Below, piece after piece: positions 8,086 to 14,344 of a stretch of DNA of 16,350 nt. The position numbers and the translations under genes are program-made. The notes beneath the pieces were generated by a model, which did not search any database, was not told the origin of the DNA, and worked only from the letters and a program-made list of their open reading frames with translations. Origin of the DNA: Proteobacteria bacterium CAG:495 (lineage in GTDB: Bacteria; Pseudomonadota; Alphaproteobacteria; RF32; CAG-239); assembly GCA_000432275.1 (NCBI GenBank), contig HF995316.1, forward strand, positions 93,740-110,089, written 5' to 3'. Positions within the stretch are counted from its first letter, which is position 1, and every line of letters begins with the position of its first letter.

Positions 8086-8625
8086 TTATTTGACTTCTTC
8101 AAAGTCAGCATCGACAACCTTGTCGTCACCGGCCGGCTGGTCAGCGGAGGCTCCTGCGTCGGCACCCGGCTGTGCACCGGCCGCGGCGGAAGCGTCAGCC
8201 TGCGACTTATACATCGCTTCGCCAAGTTTCAAGGAAGCCTGCATTAGGCTTTCGGTCTTTTCTTTGATAACCGATAAGTCTTCAGCCTCGATAGCTGTCT
8301 TGAGGGCTTTTAATTCATCCTCAATTTTGCTCTTTTCTGCAGCGCTTACCTTGTCACCATGTTCCTTAAGCGTTTTTTCGGTGGCGTGAACCAAAGATTC
8401 TGCCTGATTTTTAGCTTCAACCAATTCTTTTTTCTTTTTATCAGCTTCGGCATTGGCTTCTGCATCTTTAACCATCTTTTCGATGTCTGCATCAGACAAA
8501 CCGCCGCTGGCCTGAATTCTGATGGCCTGTTCTTTGTTGGTGGCTTTGTCTTTTGCCGAAACGTTAACGATACCGTTTGCGTCAATATCGAAAGTTACCT
8601 CAATTTGCGGCATACCGCGCGGTGC
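8086..8625 (-). CDS. dnaK: DnaK C-terminal part (substrate-binding domain), out of frame with the N-terminal part
   Basis: This holds the end of the Hsp70 chaperone DnaK: the rest of the substrate-binding beta-sandwich (GMPQIEVTFDIDANGIVNVSA, preceded by APR), the helical lid (about 100 residues of charged helix) and the disordered tail ending VVDADFEEVK, the usual DnaK C-terminus. Read from 8625 it supplies 179 codons, starting APRGMPQ. It is in a different frame from the nucleotide-binding part, because 29 bases intervene at 8626-8654. An in-frame ATG at 8613 could in principle initiate a 175-aa fragment, but no ribosome site precedes it, so independent translation is doubtful. Together with the 459 codons upstream it makes 638 residues, a normal DnaK. 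Confidence 0.93.
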   Translation of the reverse strand, partial: APRGMPQIEVTFDIDANGIVNVSAKDKATNKEQAIRIQASGGLSDADIEKMVKDAEANAEADKKKKELVEAKNQAESLVHATEKTLKEHGDKVSAAEKSKIEDELKALKTAIEAEDLSVIKEKTESLMQASLKLGEAMYKSQADASAAAGAQPGADAGASADQPAGDDKVVDADFEEVK

Positions 8626-10031
8626 GGGACAAATTGCGGCGTTCCTGGCCGGGGAGGAGGAATGCCGACCAAATCAAACTGGCCCAAAAGCTTGTTGTCG
8701 GCAGCCATTTCGCGTTCACCCTGAAATACGCGAATGGTAACGGCTGTCTGACCGTCTTCGGCTGTCGAGAAAACCTGCGACTTGCGGGTCGGAATGGTCG
8801 TGTTGCGGTCAATCAAACGGGTAAAGACGCCGCCCAGGGTTTCAATACCCAAAGACAACGGAGTTACGTCAAGCAGCAAAACGTCTTTAACGTCACCCAT
8901 CAAAACACCGCCCTGAATTGCAGCGCCGACGGCAACGACTTCATCCGGGTTAACGCCTTTGTGCGGTTCTTTTCCGAAAATTTCTTTAACTTTTTCCTGA
9001 ACTTTCGGCATACGGGTCATACCGCCGACCAAAATGACTTCGCTGATTTCGCTGGGTTTAACGCCGGCATCGGCCATGGCTTTTTTGCAAGGCTCAACCG
9101 TCTTTTCAATCAAGTCTTCGACGATAGACTCTAATTTGGCGCGGGTCAGCTTAATGTTTAAGTGTTTCGGACCGGTCTGGTCTGCCGTAATAAACGGCAG
9201 GTTGATTTCGGTCTGGGTTGCTGAAGACAATTCTATTTTGGCCTTTTCTGCTGCTTCTTTCAGACGTTGCAAAGCCAAACGGTCGTTTTTCAGGTCAATG
9301 CCGGATTCTTTTTTGAATTCGTCGGTCAGATAAGTAACCAAACGCTGGTCAAAGTCTTCACCGCCGAGGAAAGTATCGCCGTTGGTCGATTTTACTTCAA
9401 ATACTCCGTCGCCGATTTCCAAAATGGAAATATCGAAAGTACCGCCGCCGAGGTCATAAACGGCAATTGTTCCGTTGGCTTTTTTATCCATACCGTATGC
9501 CAGGGCTGCGGCAGTCGGTTCGTTGATAATGCGCAATACTTCCAAACCGGCGATTTTACCGGCATCTTTGGTAGCCTGACGTTGAGAGTCGTTAAAATAT
9601 GCCGGAACCGTAATAACGGCTTTTTCAATTTTCTCACCCAAATAGCTCTCGGCATATTCTTTAATCTTTTGCAAGACGATAGCTGAAATCTGCGAAGGAG
9701 CATATTTCTGTCCTTTGACTTCTACCCAGGCGTCACCGTTGTCTCCGTCAATGATTTTAAACGGAACCAAAGCTTTGTCTTTGGCAACTTCAGGAGAATC
9801 AAAACGACGTCCGATTAAACGTTTGATGGCAAACAGGGTGTTTTCCGGATTGGTAACCGCCTGACGTTTTGCCGCAGCACCGACCAAACGTTCAGTATCT
9901 GTAAACGCAACCATTGAAGGTGTTGTGCGGGCGCCTTCGGAGTTTTCCAAAACTTTAGGCTCGCCGCCCTCCATAACTGCGAAGCAGGAGTTGGTTGTAC
10001 CCAAGTCAATACCAATTACTTTATTGCTCAT
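8595..10031 (-). CDS. dnaK: DnaK (Hsp70 chaperone), N-terminal part up to a frameshifting insertion
   Basis: DnaK binds exposed hydrophobic segments of unfolded proteins and releases them under ATP control with DnaJ and GrpE. Residues 1 to about 380 form the ATPase domain: phosphate loop 1 IGIDLGTTNSC, AVITVPAYFNDSQRQATKDA, phosphate loop 2 DLGGGTFDISIL and the adenosine motif GGMTRMPKVQ. The linker (VLLLDVTPLSLGIETLGG) and the first half of the substrate-binding domain follow. The correct sequence runs through LVGIPP, residue 459; the 29-bp insertion then throws the frame, adding about 19 unrelated residues ending CRKLR. I prefer the ATG at 10031 (MSNKVIG) to the one at 10040, because AAAGG lies at a proper distance only from the second. 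An RpoH-like promoter lies 41 bases upstream. No grpE or hrcA is adjacent. Confidence 0.95.
   Translation of the reverse strand: MSNKVIGIDLGTTNSCFAVMEGGEPKVLENSEGARTTPSMVAFTDTERLVGAAAKRQAVTNPENTLFAIKRLIGRRFDSPEVAKDKALVPFKIIDGDNGDAWVEVKGQKYAPSQISAIVLQKIKEYAESYLGEKIEKAVITVPAYFNDSQRQATKDAGKIAGLEVLRIINEPTAAALAYGMDKKANGTIAVYDLGGGTFDISILEIGDGVFEVKSTNGDTFLGGEDFDQRLVTYLTDEFKKESGIDLKNDRLALQRLKEAAEKAKIELSSATQTEINLPFITADQTGPKHLNIKLTRAKLESIVEDLIEKTVEPCKKAMADAGVKPSEISEVILVGGMTRMPKVQEKVKEIFGKEPHKGVNPDEVVAVGAAIQGGVLMGDVKDVLLLDVTPLSLGIETLGGVFTRLIDRNTTIPTRKSQVFSTAEDGQTAVTIRVFQGEREMAADNKLLGQFDLVGIPPPRPGTPQFVPHRAVCRKLR
8626..8654 (-). other. 29-bp insertion that breaks dnaK
   Basis: In the coding strand, the DnaK sequence runs LVGIPP up to 8655 and resumes at 8625 with GCACCGCGCGG (APRG). 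The 29 bases between have no counterpart in the DnaK family. Since 29 is not a multiple of three, the frame shifts. Removing exactly these bases restores an intact 638-aa protein. The insert contains near-copies of flanking sequence (see findings). It may be a real indel or an assembly error. Confidence 0.85.
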
Positions 10032-10071
10032 AATTTTCATCCTTTGTTTATCAAAATTATTCTATTAATCT

Positions 10072-10100
10072 ATATAGAGAGTAAAAATCGGCGATGCAAG
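10072..10100 (-). promoter_or_regulatory. RpoH-like heat-shock promoter of dnaK
   Basis: On the minus strand, CTTGCAT is separated by 14 bases from CTCTATAT, ending 41 bases before the preferred dnaK ATG. This resembles the known RpoH pattern (CTTG box, 11-16 bases, C-rich box ending AT-rich). The dnaJ promoter in the same window has the same spacing, which strengthens the call. Confidence 0.6.
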
Positions 10101-10215
10101 AGCTCTGACCAGAAAAATGACAATTTAATTGTTATTTTCATCCCGATATGATATATTTTAATGTAAGAACGTTTCTAAGTGTTTGAAAACACAAAAGTTA
10201 TACGGAGCTGCAATT

Positions 10216-10995
10216 ATGGACAAAGTGCAATTAAAAAATAAGTTACATAAGCTTAAATTGGCTTTGACTTTGAGCGGGATCTTAGGTGGAAATGCTTTAA
10301 GTGCTAATGCCGTAGAAAATAACAAAACAACGGAGACGTCAAAAACCCAATATAAAACGGAAGTTATTACTAAGCATATAAATAATCAATATACTCAAAA
10401 ATACATTGAAAGTGGCAAACAAACGACGGCATTTACCAAGCATGGCGTAACAAAAGATTACCACGCGGCATCCCAGATTTTATTTGATTTGGGAGACGGC
10501 TATTTTATGATTTCATCTAAGGTGGTGCGTCAGCATACTTCTCCGGAAAAAATTAAGAAACAACATAATGATGTCTTATACCTGGCTGCCCCTGATGGAA
10601 AAACTTATGATTGTTCTTTTTTATACGATGAAAAGGATGGCAGTTATTTACCTCTTGGCTTTGAAAAGGACTTTTTTGTTAAGGAAAATGGTGAGGCAGA
10701 CAAACAACTTACGGATAAAGTTGTTAAAGACGTTCAAAAAACCGTCGGTGTTGATTTTATTAGTCCGGAAATAACACAAAAATATAATGATATTGTTACG
10801 CAAAAGAAACTCCGGAGAGCGGAAAATCTGGACTTTCCCGGTGATATTGTTGATAAGATAGGTATTTACTTAAAACAAAATCAAGAAGAGATAGAAACGG
10901 GAAGGATTTTTATCTCGTCAATTTATAATGAAGTGAAAGATTCCTCAAGAAATCTCACACAGCAAATAATAAAAAAGAAACAAAGACAGCATTAA
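10216..10995 (+). CDS. Unrecognised A+T-rich predicted secreted protein
   Basis: I do not recognise this family. The 259-aa product from the ATG at 10216 begins with a basic segment and a hydrophobic stretch (about residues 13-34) that ends SANAVENN. This looks like a cleavable Sec signal with cleavage after SANA. The remainder is hydrophilic, Lys- and Thr-rich, with a moderately ordered middle section (about 80-165) and a basic C-terminus ending KKKQRQH; two cysteines or fewer are seen, and no catalytic motif. The ATG at 10183 would add 11 residues, but GGAG lies 8 bases before 10216, so that start is preferred. Base use is visibly A+T-richer than in neighbouring genes, suggesting recent acquisition or fast evolution. 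It is divergent from dnaK, facing the phosphorylase operon, and appears to be a single gene. Function unknown. Confidence 0.7.
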   Translation: MDKVQLKNKLHKLKLALTLSGILGGNALSANAVENNKTTETSKTQYKTEVITKHINNQYTQKYIESGKQTTAFTKHGVTKDYHAASQILFDLGDGYFMISSKVVRQHTSPEKIKKQHNDVLYLAAPDGKTYDCSFLYDEKDGSYLPLGFEKDFFVKENGEADKQLTDKVVKDVQKTVGVDFISPEITQKYNDIVTQKKLRRAENLDFPGDIVDKIGIYLKQNQEEIETGRIFISSIYNEVKDSSRNLTQQIIKKKQRQH

Positions 10996-11028
10996 AGCAT
11001 CTGCCCTTGTTAACGTTGTTCTTGTTTT

Positions 11029-11246
11029 TTACGCTCGTCTGCGGTTTCGTCCGGCAAGGTTTTTTATTTGTGCGGCAGAAAGCCTTGAAACTTTGGCAAT
11101 ACCGAGAATTTGCCGGGAACGTTCCTGTTGTTCAATATTTCTGATTTCCGCTTCCGGTTTGTCATAACGTTGTCCGCGGCCGGTAACTGATGCCGATTGG
11201 ATTGTCAACGGCTTTTCTCATCATAAGCCGGTTGTTGCCAAAACAT
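11029..11246 (-). pseudogene. Small gene after the phosphorylase, apparently frameshifted (or a coupled pair)
   Basis: An ATG at 11246 lies one base after the phosphorylase stop and has a strong AAAGGGGGA ribosome site at 11254-11262, within the phosphorylase 3' end. It encodes only MFWQQPAYDEKSR before a TGA. At that TGA, the -1 frame, entered at TTG 11208 (bases TTGA overlap), runs 59 codons to 11029: it begins MTIQSASVTGRGQRYDKPEA and ends LAGRNRRRA. Its composition is protein-like, with an even, basic, helical character. Joined by one extra base, the two would make a protein of about 72 residues with a good start. So this is either a small gene with a one-base deletion, or a leader peptide coupled to a TTG-started gene. 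I recognise no family. Confidence 0.45.
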
Positions 11247-11247
11247 C

Positions 11248-12756
11248 TTAATATCCCCCTTTGGGCCCGCCAGCCGAAGAGACTTCATAGCCGGTATAGC
11301 CGTCGACTACCGAATTGGCAAATGCAAAATCCGTCGAATTTACGGCATGAATCCGATAAAGGGTTTCGCCTTGTTCGACATGGTCGCCGACCTTTTTCAA
11401 AAGGTCAAGCCCAGCTCCGGGATATTGTGCGGCGCCGGCTAAAACGCCTATTTTGTTGATTCGTGCATTGTCTATGTTTTCAACCGTGCCGCTTACCTGC
11501 GAAACAATGTCTCTGGTCAGATGTCCCAGCTGCGGCTGCGGTGCTTTGCCCTGGGCGTAAATGATGCGGTTCATTGCTTCCAGAGCCCGGCCGGAAGTCA
11601 AAATTTCTTTAGCCACGTGATATCCTTGTCCGCCGCGGAGTTTGGGGTCAAACTCCAAAATACGCCCGGCCAGAAACAGTGACTTTTCCAGCAGGTCCTG
11701 CGGGGCGTCTTCTTTGTTGCGAAGAATTTTCATAACGTCACGGGCTTCAAGCACGGCACCGATGCCGTTGCCGATGGGTTCGCTTCCGTCGGTAATGACG
11801 GCGTCAATCTCCAAAGACAGCATATCGCCGACATATTCGCAAAGTTTGCGCAGCCGCATTGCCTCATTGGTTGACTTAACGCGCGAACTCGGTCCCACGG
11901 GAATGTCCAAAACCAGATGGGTAACACCTGCCGCCAGCTTGATAGCCAGAATGGATGCCGCCAGATGTTGTTGCTGGGTAATGCCGATATGGCGTTCGAC
12001 ACCGGAGACGATTTTGTTTGCTTCGGCAATCGGCAGCGAATTATAACAGGCGATGGCACCCCGGTTTTCTTTAACCAGTGTGCGCAGTGTTTCTTCATCC
12101 AAATCCACATTGGCCAAAACACTCATGGTATCGGCAACGCCGGCGCAGGATGTCAGCGAGCGGGAGGCCGTTTTCGGCATCGGCAAGCCGTAAGCGGCGA
12201 CAATGGCAGTAATGATAATGTCCGTTTTGTTTCCGGGAACGCCGCCGAAACAGTGGTGGTCGACCACGATTCCTTCGTTGTCCCAGCGAATGGTGTTATC
12301 TCCGATAAGGGCTTCGGTCATCGCCAAAACCTCGGAAGCCGTCATAAAAGAGCCTGATGCCACCAAAAAAGAGGCAATGTCCATATTGGAATATCGTTTA
12401 GCTGCAATATCATTGATGATAGCGGCATATTCCCCGGCACTCAGAATGTTTCCGGCAATTTTACGCTTAATTGAAACCAGGCTCGGCGGAGGAGGGGACA
12501 GCGTAAGCGAAATGTTGGCTCCTTCGGGAAGGTTAATCAGCTCAAAAGCCTCGGTATTCAGTCCCAGTTCATTTGGTTTGACCAGTTTGGCGTCATCCAC
12601 AATTTGTAAAAAGGCAAAAATGGGTTTGACCCCGCCGTGAATTTCCACCTTGGTAAGGGTTTTGATGTCGTCCACTTTGTAAGCGACGCAGTCGCGGTGG
12701 ATGTAAGCCAGGTTTTCGTTAAAGGAACTGACGGCTATATGTTTGAGATTAAGCAT
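11248..12756 (-). CDS. Thymidine/AMP phosphorylase family protein (nucleoside phosphorylase)
   Basis: This 502-aa protein belongs to the thymidine/pyrimidine phosphorylase superfamily in its large form (putative thymidine phosphorylase of proteobacteria, closely related to archaeal AMP phosphorylase). An extra N-terminal domain of about 85 residues precedes the helical domain and the glycosyltransferase-type core. The phosphate-binding segment VDHHCFGGVPGNKTDIII (residues 165-182) and SCAGVADTMSVLANVDLD (203-220) are the family's substrate-site motifs, and VLDIPVGPSSRVKS lies further on. A C-terminal lid domain closes the protein. The reaction would split a nucleoside or nucleoside monophosphate with phosphate. 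Whether the substrate is thymidine or AMP cannot be settled here. The ATG at 12756 has AGGAG 11 bases upstream. The end overlaps the ribosome site of the following small gene. Confidence 0.9.
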   Translation of the reverse strand: MLNLKHIAVSSFNENLAYIHRDCVAYKVDDIKTLTKVEIHGGVKPIFAFLQIVDDAKLVKPNELGLNTEAFELINLPEGANISLTLSPPPPSLVSIKRKIAGNILSAGEYAAIINDIAAKRYSNMDIASFLVASGSFMTASEVLAMTEALIGDNTIRWDNEGIVVDHHCFGGVPGNKTDIIITAIVAAYGLPMPKTASRSLTSCAGVADTMSVLANVDLDEETLRTLVKENRGAIACYNSLPIAEANKIVSGVERHIGITQQQHLAASILAIKLAAGVTHLVLDIPVGPSSRVKSTNEAMRLRKLCEYVGDMLSLEIDAVITDGSEPIGNGIGAVLEARDVMKILRNKEDAPQDLLEKSLFLAGRILEFDPKLRGGQGYHVAKEILTSGRALEAMNRIIYAQGKAPQPQLGHLTRDIVSQVSGTVENIDNARINKIGVLAGAAQYPGAGLDLLKKVGDHVEQGETLYRIHAVNSTDFAFANSVVDGYTGYEVSSAGGPKGGY

Positions 12757-12774
12757 TAATGACCCTGCTCCTGT

Positions 12775-12790
12775 TTAATCGGAATAATAA
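12775..12790 (+). repeat. 16-bp direct repeat, copy 1
   Basis: TTAATCGGAATAATAA is present exactly here and again at 13124-13139. This copy lies 18 bases before the phosphorylase ATG on the divergent side. Confidence 0.85.
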
Positions 12791-12936
12791 CATATTATGA
12801 TATGCCACTGGTTTAAGATTCGTTAAAATGCTCTTTTAATAAATAAAGAAACGCTGCGGCGCTTTTTTTGCCGCGTGGCGCATCATAAAGAAAATCCCCG
12901 GAGGAGAACTGTCCAACAGGGATTTAGGGAGTCTAC

Positions 12937-13041
12937 ATGATTAGATTAAGATTTGCCGCCTGCCGGTTTTTGACAGGCAACGGGTCGACTATATATAAAA
13001 ATTTTTTGGGGCTGTCAACAAAACTTTTGCAACTTTTTTAA
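12937..13041 (+). CDS. Possible 34-codon small ORF in the dnaJ upstream region
   Basis: The ATG at 12937 has GGGAG at 12927-12931, 5 bases upstream. The product is 34 residues, begins MIRLRFAACRFLTGNG, and ends LSTKLLQLF. It is basic and moderately hydrophobic with no match I recognise. It overlaps the hairpin and A+T-rich segment, so the reading frame may be accidental. The good ribosome site is the only argument for it. Confidence 0.2.
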   Translation: MIRLRFAACRFLTGNGSTIYKNFLGLSTKLLQLF

Positions 13042-13079
13042 AATTATTTCTTGCGGCTGCCGGTTTAACTTATTAATAA

Positions 13080-13108
13080 CTTGACTTTACTGAGATAACT
13101 CCCTAAAT
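13080..13108 (+). promoter_or_regulatory. RpoH-like heat-shock promoter of dnaJ
   Basis: CTTGACT at 13080-13086 and CCCTAAAT at 13101-13108 are 14 bases apart. This matches the RpoH type (CTTG box with a C-rich -10) and the spacing of the dnaK promoter. Transcription would begin about 35-40 bases before the dnaJ ATG. Confidence 0.6.
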
Positions 13109-13123
13109 ACAATGTAACTTAAG

Positions 13124-13139
13124 TTAATCGGAATAATAA
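13124..13139 (+). repeat. 16-bp direct repeat, copy 2
   Basis: Exact second copy of TTAATCGGAATAATAA, 13 bases before the dnaJ ATG and 333 bases after the end of copy 1. It lies in the 5' leader of dnaJ. I see no further copy in the window. Confidence 0.85.
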
Positions 13140-13152
13140 AAAGCGCAAAATT

Positions 13153-14295
13153 ATGAGTGAAGAAACTGACTATTACGAATTGCTGGAAGTCAGCAGGGAT
13201 GCCGGCGGTGACGAAATCAAAAAATCCTATCGTCGTCTGGCCATGAAATACCATCCAGACCGTAACCCCGGCGATAAGGAAGCTGAAACCAAATTTAAGG
13301 AAATCAACGAAGCATACGAAGTTCTGAAAGACGAACAAAAACGGGCGGCTTATGACCGCTACGGCAAGCAGGCTTTTGCCGGCGGTATGGGCGGCAACGG
13401 CGGCAATCCCTTCGGCGGATTTGAGTTTAATTTCGGTGCCGGCGGATTTTCAGACATTTTTTCGGAAGTTTTTTCAGAATTCATGGGCGGCGGCCGCCGT
13501 CAGAGTTATGCTCAGCGCGGAGCAGACGTTCGCTATAATTTGGAAATAACTTTGGAAGAAGCTTTCAGCGGCGTCGAAAAAGAAATAAAGATTCCCTCCA
13601 CCGTCACTTGCGAAAAATGTCATGGCCACGGAACTAAAGACGGCAAAGAAGCGCCAGTGTGTTCCGAATGTCGCGGCAGCGGAAAAATTCGGATGCAAAA
13701 AGGTTTCTTCGTGGTTGAACAGGCTTGTCCGCATTGTCACGGTACCGGCCGCATGGTCAAAGAGGCCTGCCCCGATTGTAAGGGGGCAGGCGTCCTTAAT
13801 CAGGAAAAGACGATTAAAGTTAAAATCCCGGCGGGAATTGAGGATGATACCCGGATGCGTATTGCCGGAGCCGGAGAAGCCGGTTCCCGCGGCGGTGAAA
13901 ACGGAGACCTGTATGTTTTTGTCAGCATAAAATCACACAAGCTTTATACCCGCGAGGGAGCCAACCTCTATACCCGTGTGCCGATATCCATGTGTTGTGC
14001 GGCCTTGGGAGGCAAAGTGGAGATACCCTCCATTGACGGAGAAAAAATCGAGCTTGATATAGCCGCAGGTTCTCAAAGCGATCAGGTTGTCAAGGTCAAA
14101 AATCAGGGAATGACCATGATGCGTTCGTCCCGCCGCGGAGATTTGTTCGTCAAACTGCGGGTAGAAACTCCGGTTAATCTTTCCGCTCGGCAGAAAGAAT
14201 TGCTTGAAGAATTTCGCTCCGTCAGCAAAGACGATACCTGCCAGCCGGAAGCGAAAAGCTTTTTTGATAAAATCAAAGATTTGTTTGTTGCATAA
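13153..14295 (+). CDS. dnaJ: Chaperone DnaJ (Hsp40)
   Basis: DnaJ delivers unfolded substrates to DnaK and stimulates its ATPase. The 380-aa protein has every expected part. The J domain (about residues 5-70) has the essential HPD at 34-36. A Gly/Phe-rich linker (about 72-115) follows. The zinc domain (about 153-212) carries all four CxxCxGxG repeats: CEKCHGHG, CSECRGSG, CPHCHGTG and CPDCKGAG. Two C-terminal substrate-binding domains complete it. The ATG at 13153 is the natural start for MSEETDYYELLEVS, although no strong ribosome site is visible; AAGCG nearby is weak. dnaK is not adjacent, lying about 3 kb away on the opposite strand, but both genes share RpoH-like promoters. A terminator follows. 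Confidence 0.97.
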   Translation: MSEETDYYELLEVSRDAGGDEIKKSYRRLAMKYHPDRNPGDKEAETKFKEINEAYEVLKDEQKRAAYDRYGKQAFAGGMGGNGGNPFGGFEFNFGAGGFSDIFSEVFSEFMGGGRRQSYAQRGADVRYNLEITLEEAFSGVEKEIKIPSTVTCEKCHGHGTKDGKEAPVCSECRGSGKIRMQKGFFVVEQACPHCHGTGRMVKEACPDCKGAGVLNQEKTIKVKIPAGIEDDTRMRIAGAGEAGSRGGENGDLYVFVSIKSHKLYTREGANLYTRVPISMCCAALGGKVEIPSIDGEKIELDIAAGSQSDQVVKVKNQGMTMMRSSRRGDLFVKLRVETPVNLSARQKELLEEFRSVSKDDTCQPEAKSFFDKIKDLFVA

Positions 14296-14300
14296 AAAAA

Positions 14301-14330
14301 TAAAGGCAAACCCGGACCGGTTTGCCTTTA
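14301..14330 (+). terminator. Strong bidirectional terminator between dnaJ and the oxidoreductase-like gene
   Basis: A perfect 12-bp stem, TAAAGGCAAACC / GGTTTGCCTTTA, with a 6-nt loop, is flanked by an A-run on the left and a T-rich run on the right. It lies 5 bases after dnaJ and 14 bases before the stop of the minus-strand gene, so it can serve both convergent genes. Confidence 0.9.
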
Positions 14331-14344
14331 TTTTTATTGACTGC

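Larger units (their letters stand above)
12757..13152. other. 396-bp gene-free divergent region before the phosphorylase and dnaJ
   Basis: No gene of normal size is visible. The stretch holds a hairpin at 12852-12880 (CGC-T-GCGGC paired with GCCGC-GTG-GCG around a T7 loop), a 7-bp inverted repeat AAATCCC (12892-12898) / GGGATTT (12919-12925), and a GCCTG/CAGGC hairpin near 12958-12978. An A+T-rich segment (12990-13050), two copies of a 16-bp repeat and the dnaJ promoter follow. The structured first half might be a small RNA, but I could match it to no known family: it has none of the conserved bases of 4.5S RNA or tmRNA. Confidence 0.5.

Noticed and set aside
8086..8613. Independent gene for a 175-aa DnaK-tail protein
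   Set aside because: No ribosome site precedes the ATG, and the sequence continues exactly from the upstream fragment once the 29-bp insert is removed.
8359..9686. Several plus-strand frames of 70-185 codons within dnaK
   Set aside because: All are antisense to conserved DnaK sequence and look like Phe/Asn-rich antisense translations.
11200..11215. prfB-like programmed frameshift at the TGA of the small gene
   Set aside because: A +1 shift at CGT TGA C leads into a frame that closes after about 13 more codons; the open frame needs a -1 shift, and no slippery heptamer is visible.
12852..12880. G+C-rich hairpin with T7 as a terminator of the phosphorylase or of dnaJ
   Set aside because: The T-run is in the loop rather than after the stem, so it is not a Rho-independent terminator.
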